From Lachnospiraceae bacterium (lineage in GTDB: Bacteria; Bacillota; Clostridia; Lachnospirales; Lachnospiraceae): a DNA stretch of 13,861 nt. The notes under the pieces were generated by a model that was not told the origin of the DNA, did no database searches, and saw only the letters and a program-made list of their open reading frames with translations. Position numbers and translations under genes: made by a program. Shown in pieces: positions 1 through 7,016 of this stretch. The stretch lies in contig JAGAEH010000007.1 of the NCBI GenBank assembly GCA_017613225.1, forward strand, positions 1 to 13,861. The letters run 5' to 3'. Position 1 is the stretch's first letter, and each line of letters starts with the position of its first letter.

Positions 1-1
1 C

Positions 2-1756
2 GGCATGACGCGCTACGTCATGTGCTTTCCGGACGTCTATGAAGTGGGCATGTCCCATCTGGGCCTGCCCATCCTCTATTCCATGTTCAATACGGATCCG
101 GACATCTGGTGCGAGCGGGTCTATTCCCCATGGCCGGATCTGGATAAGATCATGCGGGAGCGGAACATCCCGCTGTTCGCCCTGGAGTCCCAGGATCCCA
201 TCAAGGATTTTGACTTTCTGGGCATCACCCTGCAGTACGAGATGTGCTACACCAACATTCTGCAGATCCTGGACCTGGCCGGCATCCCGCTGCACGCGGC
301 GGACCGCGGTGAGGACGATCCCATCGTGATGGCCGGCGGCCCCTGCACCTACAATCCGGAGCCTTTGGCGGACTTTTTCGACATCTTTTACATGGGCGAA
401 GGGGAGATCAGCATGATCCCCATGGTCCACGCCTACCGGGAGAACAAGGCTGCCGGCGGCACCAGAAAGGACTTTTTGCGGAAAGCTGCCCTGATCCCGG
501 GGCTCTATGTGCCTTCCCTCTATAACGTTGAGTATAACGAGGACTTTACCATCAAGTCCTTTACCCCTGCGGAACCCGGCGTGCCTGCTACGGTGCATAA
601 GACCGTGGAGGGAGACCTGGACCACACCTATTATCCCACAAAGCCGCTGGTGCCCTTCATGAAGGTGATCCAGGACCGGGTGGTCTTAGAGATCATGCGG
701 GGCTGCTCCAGAGGCTGCCGCTTCTGCCAGGCGGGCATGGTATACAGACCCATCCGGGAACGGAGCCTGGAATACCTGCTGTCCATCGCCACGGACATGC
801 TGGACGCCACGGGAGACGACGAGCTCTGCTTAAGCTCCCTCAGTTCCAGCGACTATTCGGACCTGAAGCCCCTGATCAACGCCCTGATCGACGAATGCAA
901 CAAGCGGAAGGTGAACATCGAGCTGCCTTCCCTGCGCATCGATTCCTTCTCCCTGGACCTGATGGCCAGGATCCAGGACATTAAAAAGAGCAGCCTGACC
1001 TTCGCGCCGGAGGCCGGCACCCAGCGCATGCGGGACGTGATCAACAAGGGCCTGACGGAAGAGGAGATCTTCCGGGGCGCCGAGATGGCCTTCAAGGGCG
1101 GCTGGAGCAAGGTGAAGCTCTACTTCATGCTGGGCCTGCCCTGGGAGACGGAAGAGGACATGACGGGCATTCCCGATCTTTCCAACCGGATCGCGAAACT
1201 CTATTACGACACCGTTCCCAAGGAGGAACGCAAGGGCAAGGTGCAGATCACTTCCAGCGCCTCCTTCTTCGTGCCCAAGCCCTTTACCCCCTTCCAGTGG
1301 GCCGTGATGGAGAAGAAGGATGAATACAACCGCCGGGCCTATCTGGTAAAGGACGAGTTCCGCAGGCAGCTGAACGCCCGCAGCCTGCATTTCCAGTACC
1401 ACGACGCGGACGTGACGGTGATCGAGGGCATCCTGGTCCGGGGCGACCGCAGGCTGGGAAAGGTGATCGAGCGGGTGTACAGTTACGGCTGCATCTTCGA
1501 CGCCTGGAACGAGTATTTCGACTATGAGAAGTGGATGCAGGCCTTCCGTGAGGAGGGCATCGATCCGGATTTCTATACCCTGCGGGAGCGTCCGGAAGAC
1601 GAGATCTTCCCCTGGGATTTCATCGACATCGGCGTGACGAAAGAGTTTCTGCTTGACGAGTGGCGCCGGGCGAAGAAAGGAGAAGTGACCGAAAACTGCC
1701 GCGTCGCCTGCAACGGCTGCGGCGCGTCCTGTTTCGGCTGCGGACTGTGTCCATGA
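2..1756 (+). CDS. Radical SAM protein, TIGR03960-type, with B12-binding-like N-terminus; 5' end outside window
   Basis: The reading frame is open to the window edge. The first Met (base 5) lies directly before a conserved block (MCFPDVYEVGMSHLG), whereas family members usually carry some tens of residues ahead of it, so the true start is probably upstream. Counting from that Met, residues 1-150 look like a cobalamin-binding-type Rossmann region (GGPCTYNPEP, FYMGEGE). The radical SAM cluster motif CSRGCRFC follows, with C234, C238 and C241 as the expected 4Fe-4S ligands for S-adenosylmethionine. The tail is Cys-rich (C565, C569, C572, C576, C579, C582) and could hold a second metal site. The family is widespread in Firmicutes and usually sits beside or is fused to a DUF2344 protein. 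Its substrate is unknown to me. Its stop overlaps the next start by ATGA, which fits a two-protein unit. The family call is confident; a role in RNA or ribosome modification is only inference from the neighbours. Confidence 0.9.
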   Translation, partial: GMTRYVMCFPDVYEVGMSHLGLPILYSMFNTDPDIWCERVYSPWPDLDKIMRERNIPLFALESQDPIKDFDFLGITLQYEMCYTNILQILDLAGIPLHAADRGEDDPIVMAGGPCTYNPEPLADFFDIFYMGEGEISMIPMVHAYRENKAAGGTRKDFLRKAALIPGLYVPSLYNVEYNEDFTIKSFTPAEPGVPATVHKTVEGDLDHTYYPTKPLVPFMKVIQDRVVLEIMRGCSRGCRFCQAGMVYRPIRERSLEYLLSIATDMLDATGDDELCLSSLSSSDYSDLKPLINALIDECNKRKVNIELPSLRIDSFSLDLMARIQDIKKSSLTFAPEAGTQRMRDVINKGLTEEEIFRGAEMAFKGGWSKVKLYFMLGLPWETEEDMTGIPDLSNRIAKLYYDTVPKEERKGKVQITSSASFFVPKPFTPFQWAVMEKKDEYNRRAYLVKDEFRRQLNARSLHFQYHDADVTVIEGILVRGDRRLGKVIERVYSYGCIFDAWNEYFDYEKWMQAFREEGIDPDFYTLRERPEDEIFPWDFIDIGVTKEFLLDEWRRAKKGEVTENCRVACNGCGASCFGCGLCP

Positions 1757-2487
1757 AGATAAGAGTCAAATACGAAAAGACCGGCATCAACAAGTACATC
1801 GGCCACCTGGACCTGCTGCGGTATTTCCAGAAGGCCATGCGCCGGGCAGGCATCGACATGAAATATACGGAGGGCTTTTCGCCCCATCCTGTGCTGAGTT
1901 TTGCCGCGCCTCTGGGCTTGGGTCTCACCACCCGGGGCGACTATTTCGACACCGAACTGGAGACGGACAAGACCGTCACCACAGACGTTGCGCGGATGAA
2001 CGCCACCATGGCCGAAGGCATTAAAGTGCTGTCCGTCACCGAGATGGAGGGCGGCAAAAAGCAGAACGCCATGGCCTCACTGGCCGCTGCCGATTATGAA
2101 GTGACGCTGACCGCTCCCGTGCTGGAGCAGCTGGGCGGCGAAGAAGGACTGGCTGAAAAATGGCAGGCTTTCATGGCACAGGATACCATCCCCGTGGAGA
2201 AGGAAACCAAGTCCGGTTCCATGGAAGTGGACCTAAAGCCCCTGGTCTACGAAAGCGGGACATGCGGAAATAAGCTCGTATTTCGCGTTTCTGCGAGTTC
2301 TGCGAGCAATGTGCGTCCCGATACCCTATTTACCGCTTTCCTGCGCTCTACGGGGCAAATAAAGGCCTCAGACGAGATGTTAAAAGACGGGGAGATCGAG
2401 ATCGAACGCGCCGAGATGTACACTTGGGACGAAAACGGCGGTCTGATCCCTCTGGCCCGGGCCGGAAGGCTGATCGAGCAGGTATAG
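1753..2487 (+). CDS. Radical SAM-linked protein, TIGR03936/DUF2344 family
   Basis: A 244-residue protein. The start is the ATG inside the ATGA overlap with the radical SAM gene; a longer in-frame extension would run back through the Cys-rich tail of that gene and is unlikely. The sequence ahead of the ATG has no good ribosome binding site, so translation is probably coupled to the upstream gene. Family hallmarks are at the N-terminus: MKIRVKYEKTG, GHLDLLR (17-23), EGFSPHP (40-46) and PLGLG (53-57). No membrane segment or signal peptide is visible. Members are found next to or fused with TIGR03960 radical SAM enzymes, so this is probably a partner or substrate-presenting subunit. The biochemical role is not established. 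Base composition becomes less GC-rich towards the 3' end. Confidence 0.9.
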   Translation: MKIRVKYEKTGINKYIGHLDLLRYFQKAMRRAGIDMKYTEGFSPHPVLSFAAPLGLGLTTRGDYFDTELETDKTVTTDVARMNATMAEGIKVLSVTEMEGGKKQNAMASLAAADYEVTLTAPVLEQLGGEEGLAEKWQAFMAQDTIPVEKETKSGSMEVDLKPLVYESGTCGNKLVFRVSASSASNVRPDTLFTAFLRSTGQIKASDEMLKDGEIEIERAEMYTWDENGGLIPLARAGRLIEQV

Positions 2488-2526
2488 AAGGCAATAGTAT
2501 TGACCGAGGAATACCACGTCCAAATC

Positions 2527-3720
2527 ATGAAAAAGATAGTGATCGCACAATATGAACAGACCGCCATCGCGGCCCTGATGGAGAACGGCAGGCCCGTCAC
2601 CCTGGGCTTTCTTTCCGATGCCGGCAGCTTTCAGGCGGGCACAGTGATCATCGGCCGGGTGGAGCAGGTGAAAAAGGAGCTGAACGCGGCTTTCGTATCG
2701 ATCGCTCCCGGCGTTCCCGCCTACCTGCAGCTGAAGGACGCCGTCCCCTATAAGCAGGGGGATCTGGTCCCCGTTCTGATCGAGCGGCCCGCCGGCAGGA
2801 ACAAGCGCATCCAGGTCTCGGACAGGCTTTCTCTTTACGGAAAAAATGTGGCCATACTGGAGGGAAAGAAGCCAGTCGGCATCTCCGCGCGCATCACCGA
2901 GGAGACCCGGCGCGACCGTCTGAGGGCCCTGATGCAGGGCTGGCTTTCCGATCACGCTGACGCCGACGTCACTGCCATCGTCCGCACCAACGCAGTATTT
3001 GCGGAAGAAGAGGAGATCCTGGATGAAGCGGATTCTTTGCTCGGTCAGCTTTTGGAGCTTCGCCAAAGAGCTCCTTTCTGCACCCAGTATACCGTGCTGC
3101 ATGCCGCGGAGAACGAGACCCTTAAACTGATCCGGGACAACGACGGTCCGGAGCCTCTGGAACTGGTCACCGACATCCCTGCCGTCCTGACAGAAGCGGA
3201 AGAGTACATCGGCCGAACGGGCAGCAGTCTGAAGGCTTCGCTGTACGAAGATCCCCAGCTGCCGCTTTTTAAGCTCTACAGCCTGGACTACGCCGTAAGG
3301 AACGCGCTGGAGAAGAAGGTATGGCTGCGCTCCGGCGGCTATCTGGTGATCGAGCACACCGAAGCCCTGACCGTCATCGACGTAAATACCGGCAAATATA
3401 CTCCTAAGGGCAGCGGCGCAGGGACTTTCCTGAAACTGAACCTGGAAGCCGCGGAAGAAGCCGCCAGACAGCTGAGGCTCCGCAATATCTCCGGCATCAT
3501 CATCGTCGATTTCATCGACATGAAAGAGAGCGACGAAAAGGAGCAGCTGATCCGCGCCATCCGGGAGGCTATCGTGAAAGACCCCATCAAGACCTCCTTC
3601 CACGGGCTTACCGCCCTGGGCCTGGCGGAGCTCACCCGTAAAAAGACCTCTCCTCCGCTGGCGGAACAGGCGGTGAAACAGGATTTCTTCCGAAATATGC
3701 AAAGAGACAAAAAGGAGTAA
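2527..3720 (+). CDS. rng: Ribonuclease E/G family endoribonuclease (short form)
   Basis: An Mg-dependent single-strand endoribonuclease of the RNase E/G family, expected to act on rRNA precursors and mRNA in the cytoplasm. It has 397 residues from the ATG at 2527, which gives the canonical N-terminus MKKIVIAQYEQ. A TTG at 2500 in the same frame has a better spaced AAGG and would add nine residues, so the start is not certain. An S1-type domain (about residues 36-80, GRVEQVKKELNAAFVSI) precedes the RNase H-like and catalytic core. The catalytic aspartates are D285 (TVIDVNTG) and D328 (IIVDFIDM); their spacing of 43 equals that of D303 and D346 in E. coli RNase E. The conserved ELTRKK follows. 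The protein stops near where the CPxC zinc-link should be and has no such motif, so it is shorter than E. coli RNase G (489 residues). It lies 39 bp after the DUF2344 gene and is probably cotranscribed. Confidence 0.93.
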   Translation: MKKIVIAQYEQTAIAALMENGRPVTLGFLSDAGSFQAGTVIIGRVEQVKKELNAAFVSIAPGVPAYLQLKDAVPYKQGDLVPVLIERPAGRNKRIQVSDRLSLYGKNVAILEGKKPVGISARITEETRRDRLRALMQGWLSDHADADVTAIVRTNAVFAEEEEILDEADSLLGQLLELRQRAPFCTQYTVLHAAENETLKLIRDNDGPEPLELVTDIPAVLTEAEEYIGRTGSSLKASLYEDPQLPLFKLYSLDYAVRNALEKKVWLRSGGYLVIEHTEALTVIDVNTGKYTPKGSGAGTFLKLNLEAAEEAARQLRLRNISGIIIVDFIDMKESDEKEQLIRAIREAIVKDPIKTSFHGLTALGLAELTRKKTSPPLAEQAVKQDFFRNMQRDKKE

Positions 3721-3722
3721 AC

Positions 3723-4559
3723 ATGCAGAACTTCGATATCCGGCTTCCCGATTTTGCTCTGGACGAGGATACCCTCGACCGGAATCTGGCTTTTTACGAG
3801 GACTGCTTCCACATTCCGGAAAGATCTTTCAACGAGATCGTCACGCTTTTAGAAGACCGATTCAGTCTTGAGGAGGTTCCGGACTTCTTGGCCTGTCCCG
3901 AATTAACGCAGCTGTTTCCGGAGCACGTACGCGAACAGGTCCTGCGGGATGACTGTCTCCACTGGAAACTCCCCTGGAACAGTAAAAACTATGCTCTGTA
4001 TGAATGGGACTGGGCCAGGGATTCCCTTCGTCTGAAAAAGAAAGAGTATCTTTCCCTGTCGTACAGCCGGACACAGGATAAATGGTATACCACTAGTTCT
4101 TTTCTAACTAAATACATCGATATTCTTCGGGGGATCCCCGAGGATGCATCCCGGTCCGTCCGGAGACTGCACGCCGTCTCCTGGAGAAACGTCAACGTCT
4201 TCCGGGCGCTGGAAGAGCTGTCCAAGCTGTTAAGCTTTATCAGAAACGCCGACCGGATCGAGCTTTTGCTTTCGGACGGAAGGTCCGCGTTCATCACCGG
4301 AACCACCCTGGATGCGGCCGCCGCACCCATCCTGCGGTACTGCGCAAAGCCTGGGATCACGACCGACGGTTTTGACATCCGCGCCTATGATCCTGATGAA
4401 CATGCAGCCAAACTGACTTTCCGTAAAGGGCAGGAGTATGACCGCTCCGTGTTCCTTGGCAGCACCTGCCTGGAATTGACGCCTTATGTACGAATCACCA
4501 ATGACGAGGCATTTGATTTTCCGTTCTATCACAGGCTGCTGTCTTTCATGGCTCCATAG
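3723..4559 (+). CDS. Uncharacterised 278-residue cytoplasmic protein
   Basis: I do not recognise this protein. It starts two bases after the rng stop with a good AAGGAG about six bases ahead of the ATG, so it is translated efficiently in the same transcript. It has no signal peptide, membrane segment, Cys cluster or nucleotide-binding motif that I can see. It is rich in acidic and aromatic residues. The middle part (about 95-135) has many Trp, Tyr and Lys/Arg residues (YEWDWARDSLRLKKKEY), followed by a predicted helical stretch around 155-180. The C-terminal third looks alpha/beta (IELLLSDGRSAFITG, RSVFLG, LELTPYVRI). Codon use looks more AT-rich than in obgE or glmM, with CTA and ACT codons in places. 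RBS, length and packing support a real gene; the function is open. It is the last gene before the L21 promoter and no clear terminator follows it. Confidence 0.75.
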   Translation: MQNFDIRLPDFALDEDTLDRNLAFYEDCFHIPERSFNEIVTLLEDRFSLEEVPDFLACPELTQLFPEHVREQVLRDDCLHWKLPWNSKNYALYEWDWARDSLRLKKKEYLSLSYSRTQDKWYTTSSFLTKYIDILRGIPEDASRSVRRLHAVSWRNVNVFRALEELSKLLSFIRNADRIELLLSDGRSAFITGTTLDAAAAPILRYCAKPGITTDGFDIRAYDPDEHAAKLTFRKGQEYDRSVFLGSTCLELTPYVRITNDEAFDFPFYHRLLSFMAP

Positions 4560-4630
4560 ATGACTGACCGGGAAGGGCGGGGGAACGCATGGGACGAAAA
4601 CACTTAAAAAGCCCGTAAAAACTGCCAAAA

Positions 4631-4647
4631 AAGCGTATAAAACGCTT
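4631..4647. repeat. Interrupted palindrome overlapping the L21 promoter -35 box
   Basis: AAGCGT (4631-4636) and ACGCTT (4642-4647) form a perfect 6-bp inverted repeat around ATAAA. The right arm shares two bases with the -35 hexamer. Read on the - strand it is followed by a short T run, so it could act as a weak bidirectional-type terminator, but no - strand gene exists here to need one. An operator role is speculative. Confidence 0.3.
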
Positions 4648-4674
4648 GACTATCCCCGGCTGAAATGGTAGAGT
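4646..4674 (+). promoter_or_regulatory. Sigma-A type promoter for rplU-rpmA
   Basis: TTGACT (4646-4651) and TAGAGT (4669-4674) are separated by exactly 17 bp. The -35 matches the consensus at 5 of 6 positions and the -10 at 4 of 6. The predicted transcription start is around 4681, giving an untranslated leader of about 90 nt before the L21 ATG. An A-rich stretch upstream (4615-4640) may help as an UP-like element. This is the only good promoter I see in the 211 bp between the orphan gene and rplU. Confidence 0.75.
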
Positions 4675-4680
4675 ATACGA

Positions 4681-4760
4681 GCGTCTGTTCGGCAGGCGCT
4701 GCCGCTTGATGAGGTTTTTTAAGTGCTTGGCCACCGTAATCAGCGAGTTTTATCTGGAGG
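4681..4760 (+). promoter_or_regulatory. Probable ribosomal protein L21 leader (5' UTR autoregulatory element)
   Basis: The leader between the promoter and the L21 start folds into at least one clear stem: GCGTCTG (4681-4687) pairs with CAGGCGC (4693-4699) around a TTCGG loop, with one G-U pair. A conserved-looking stretch, a T6 run and GGCCACC follow before the GGAGG at 4756-4760. Firmicutes are known to carry an L21 leader element at this place, thought to let L21 repress its own operon. Position and general shape fit that family. The class assignment is from memory of the family and a covariance search would be needed to confirm it. Confidence 0.6.
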
Positions 4761-4770
4761 TACACAAAGG

Positions 4771-5079
4771 ATGTACGCAATTATTGCAACTGGCGGAAAG
4801 CAGTACAAGGTCGCGGAAGGCGACGTGATCCGCGTGGAGAAGCTTGGAGTTGAGGCTGGGGCCTCCTACGAGTTCGATCAGGTTCTGGCCATCGGCGGCG
4901 ACGAGATGACTGTCGGCACTCCCGTAGTGGAAGGCGCGAAGGTCAAGGCTACCGTGATCGGCGACGGCAAGGGTAAGAAAGTGATCGTTTACAAGTACAA
5001 ACCGAAGTCCGGTTATCACAAGAAGAACGGCCACAGACAGCAGTACACGGAACTGAAGATCGAAGAGATCGTCAAGTGA
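4771..5079 (+). CDS. rplU: 50S ribosomal protein L21
   Basis: A 102-residue protein of normal L21 length that binds 23S rRNA in the large subunit. The start is the ATG giving MYAIIATGGKQYKV, the family signature. An upstream in-frame TTG or GTG extension would read through the leader and is rejected. TGGAGG lies about ten bases ahead of the ATG. The C-terminus has the expected basic block (KPKSGYHKKNGHRQQYT). It is first in a two-gene unit with rpmA, with its own promoter and leader. Only 30 bp separate it from L27; in most Firmicutes the prp (ysxB) gene lies between them and is absent here. Confidence 0.98.
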   Translation: MYAIIATGGKQYKVAEGDVIRVEKLGVEAGASYEFDQVLAIGGDEMTVGTPVVEGAKVKATVIGDGKGKKVIVYKYKPKSGYHKKNGHRQQYTELKIEEIVK

Positions 5080-5109
5080 TCGGATCAGAGTAAAAAGGAG
5101 GTGTAATTC

Positions 5110-5376
5110 ATGGCTCATAAAAAAGGTGTTGGTTCAACCAAGAACGGAAGAGATTCCGAGTCGAAGCGCCTCGGCGCAAAGAGAGCTGACGGACAGTTTG
5201 TCCTGGCCGGCAATATTCTTTACAGACAGCGCGGCACCAAGATCCATCCCGGCAACAATGTTGGGAGAGGCGGAGACGATACCCTGTTTGCTCTGACTGA
5301 CGGCGTTGTCCGTTTCGAGAGAAAGGGCAAGGACAAGAAGCAGGTTTCGGTGTATCCGAAGACCTTGGCTGAGTGA
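5110..5376 (+). CDS. rpmA: 50S ribosomal protein L27, without the Firmicutes N-terminal extension
   Basis: An 88-residue L27, which reaches towards the peptidyl transferase centre of the 50S subunit with its N-terminal tail. The sequence matches the Clostridia type (KKGVGSTKNGRDSESKRLG, GNNVGRGGDDTLFAL). It begins MAHKKGV. In most Firmicutes the gene encodes an extra short leader ending in LQFFA or LQLFA that the Prp protease removes. That extension cannot exist here, because an in-frame TAA stands at 5104-5106, two codons before the ATG. A very strong AAGGAGGTG (5095-5103) sits at normal distance and supports this start. The protein therefore resembles the form made by Gram-negative bacteria, ready without Prp processing apart from Met removal. 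It is the last gene before a strong terminator. Confidence 0.98.
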   Translation: MAHKKGVGSTKNGRDSESKRLGAKRADGQFVLAGNILYRQRGTKIHPGNNVGRGGDDTLFALTDGVVRFERKGKDKKQVSVYPKTLAE

Positions 5377-5383
5377 TCGAAGG

Positions 5384-5410
5384 ACCGGCGCGAAATAAGC
5401 GCCGGTTTTT
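5384..5410 (+). terminator. Intrinsic terminator after rpmA
   Basis: ACCGGCGC (5384-5391) and GCGCCGGT (5399-5406) form a perfect 8-bp GC-rich stem with a GAAATAA loop, followed by a T run that is five long including the last stem base. It lies eight bases after the L27 stop. Only 18 bp remain before the obgE start codon, which leaves no space for a promoter after it, so some read-through or an internal promoter is needed for obgE. Confidence 0.92.
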
Positions 5411-5428
5411 CTATGTTTAGGAGTTACC

Positions 5429-6712
5429 ATGTTTGCTGACAGAGCAAGGATCATCATCAGATCGGGAGACGGCGGCGACGGCCATGTGAGCTTTCGCCGG
5501 GAACTTTACGTGCCCGACGGCGGCCCGGACGGCGGCGACGGCGGCAAGGGCGGCGACATCATCTTTGAAGTGGACAAGGGGCTGAACACCCTGGTGGATT
5601 TCCGGCATAAGCGCAAATACGCCGCGGAAAACGGCAGGGAAGGCGAAAAGCGCCGCAGGCACGGCAAGTCCGGCGAGGACCTTGTCATCAAGGTCCCGGA
5701 GGGCACCGTGGTGAAGGACGCCGCCACCGGCAAGGTCATCACCGACATGTCCGGGGACAATCAGCGGGAAGTGCTGCTAAAGGGCGGCCGCGGCGGCCTG
5801 GGCAACAGCCACTATGCCACCGCCACCATGCAGGCCCCCAAGTACGCCAAACCCGGCAAGCCCGGCATCGAGCTGGAAGTGCTGCTGGAGCTGAAGGTCA
5901 TCGCGGACGTGGGCCTGATCGGCTATCCCAACGTGGGTAAGTCCACTTTCCTGTCAAGGGTGTCCAACGCGGAGCCTAAGATCGCCAACTACCATTTCAC
6001 CACCCTGCAGCCCAACCTGGGCGTGGTGGACGTGGAAGGCGTGGAGAGCTTCGTGATCGCGGACATTCCCGGCCTGATCGACGGCGCGTCGGAGGGCGTG
6101 GGCCTGGGCCACGATTTCCTGCGCCACATCGAGCGCACCAGGCTGCTGGTGCATCTGGTGGACATCTCCGGCATCGAAGGCCGCGACCCGGCGGAGGACT
6201 TTGTGAACATCAACCGGGAACTGGCCAACTACAGCGAAGTCCTGGCGAAGCTGCCCCAGATCGTTGGCGCCAACAAATGCGACCTGCTGACGGAAGATGT
6301 ACTGGAAGAGAACCTGGCGAAGCTTCGTGCCGTGACCGATCCGCTGGACATTGAAGTCTATCCCATCAGCGGCGTCACCATGCAGGGGATCAAAGAACTG
6401 CTGCACGCCGTCAACCGCATGCGGGAAAAGCTGCCGAAGAGCGCGGCGGTCTTTGAAAAGGAATACGTGATAGAAGAGACCGGTCCGGAGGACGCCTTTA
6501 CCCTCACCAGGGGCGACAACGGCGAATTTGTTCTGGAAGGACCGCTGCTGGAGAAGATGCTGGGCTATACCAACCTGGAATCCGAAAAGGGCTTTGCCTT
6601 CTTCCAGAGATTTCTGGAGGAGCACGGCATCCTGGAGGAACTGAAGAAGAACGGCATTCAGGAGGGCGACACCGTGCGGCTGTACGGTCACGCTTTCGAT
6701 TACTACGAATAG
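5429..6712 (+). CDS. obgE: Obg family GTPase, ribosome assembly and stress control
   Basis: A 427-residue essential-type GTPase that binds the 50S subunit and links ribosome maturation to GTP and ppGpp levels. Three domains are visible: the Gly-rich Obg fold (about 1-158, with GDGGDG and GGPDGGDGGKGGD), the G domain (about 159-330), and the Obg C-terminal (OCT) domain (about 345-427, ending LYGHAFDYYE). The G motifs are complete: G1 GYPNVGKS (165-172), switch Thr at 191-192, G3 DIPG (212-215), G4 NKCD (282-285). Length and domains are normal. AGGAG lies five bases ahead of the ATG. It follows the rpmA terminator closely and heads the block obgE-yhbY-nadD/yqeK-rsfS. The gene is noticeably more GC-rich than the segment around 3700-4600. 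Confidence 0.98.
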   Translation: MFADRARIIIRSGDGGDGHVSFRRELYVPDGGPDGGDGGKGGDIIFEVDKGLNTLVDFRHKRKYAAENGREGEKRRRHGKSGEDLVIKVPEGTVVKDAATGKVITDMSGDNQREVLLKGGRGGLGNSHYATATMQAPKYAKPGKPGIELEVLLELKVIADVGLIGYPNVGKSTFLSRVSNAEPKIANYHFTTLQPNLGVVDVEGVESFVIADIPGLIDGASEGVGLGHDFLRHIERTRLLVHLVDISGIEGRDPAEDFVNINRELANYSEVLAKLPQIVGANKCDLLTEDVLEENLAKLRAVTDPLDIEVYPISGVTMQGIKELLHAVNRMREKLPKSAAVFEKEYVIEETGPEDAFTLTRGDNGEFVLEGPLLEKMLGYTNLESEKGFAFFQRFLEEHGILEELKKNGIQEGDTVRLYGHAFDYYE

Positions 6713-6722
6713 AGGAGCATAA

Positions 6723-7016
6723 ATGACGAGCAAAGAGAGAAGCAGGCTGATGAGCCTGGCGCAGACCCTGGATCCCGTGGTCCAGGTGGGCAGAGCCGGA
6801 CTGACGCCGGAGATCGTGATCAGCGCCGACGAGGCCCTGGCCAAGAGGGAACTGATCAAGATCAACATCCAGAAGAACTGCCTGGAAGACCATAAGGAGC
6901 TGGCCCACACCCTGGCCGAGCGCACCCATTCCCAGCTGGTGCAGATCATCGGCAGCAAGGTGGTGCTGTACCGGCCCGCCCAGAATATCAAAGACAGAAA
7001 GATCCTGTTTTCATGA
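6723..7016 (+). CDS. yhbY: YhbY/CRS1 (CRM domain) ribosome-associated RNA-binding protein
   Basis: A 97-residue single CRM domain protein, KH-like in fold, associated with pre-50S ribosomal particles in E. coli and homologous to B. subtilis YqeI. The start MTSKERSRLMSLAQTLDP and the glycine loop VGRAGLT (about 23-29) are typical, as is the block RELIKINIQKN. GAGGAG lies upstream of the ATG, and the gene begins 10 bp after the obgE stop. Its stop overlaps the start of the next gene as ATGA. The neighbourhood of Obg and RsfS agrees with a large-subunit assembly role. Confidence 0.93.
   Translation: MTSKERSRLMSLAQTLDPVVQVGRAGLTPEIVISADEALAKRELIKINIQKNCLEDHKELAHTLAERTHSQLVQIIGSKVVLYRPAQNIKDRKILFS

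Noticed and set aside
1660..1752. N-terminal extension of the DUF2344 protein
   Set aside because: It would overlap the Cys-rich end of the radical SAM gene in another frame, and the family starts at MKIRVKYEK.
2380..3702. 440-codon - strand open frame opposite rng
   Set aside because: Antisense to a gene with intact catalytic motifs; it also crosses into the DUF2344 gene and shows no protein signature.
4560..4630. Possible terminator after the orphan gene (GGGC with GCCC)
   Set aside because: The stem would be four pairs with a very long loop and no T run.
4723..4770. In-frame upstream extension of L21 from a TTG/GTG-type start
   Set aside because: The extension would translate the leader and the Shine-Dalgarno; the family begins at MYAIIATGGKQY.
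5460..5560. Repetitive GGCGGCGACGG tracts that look like a short tandem repeat
   Set aside because: They encode the conserved Gly-rich loops of the Obg domain and need no other explanation.
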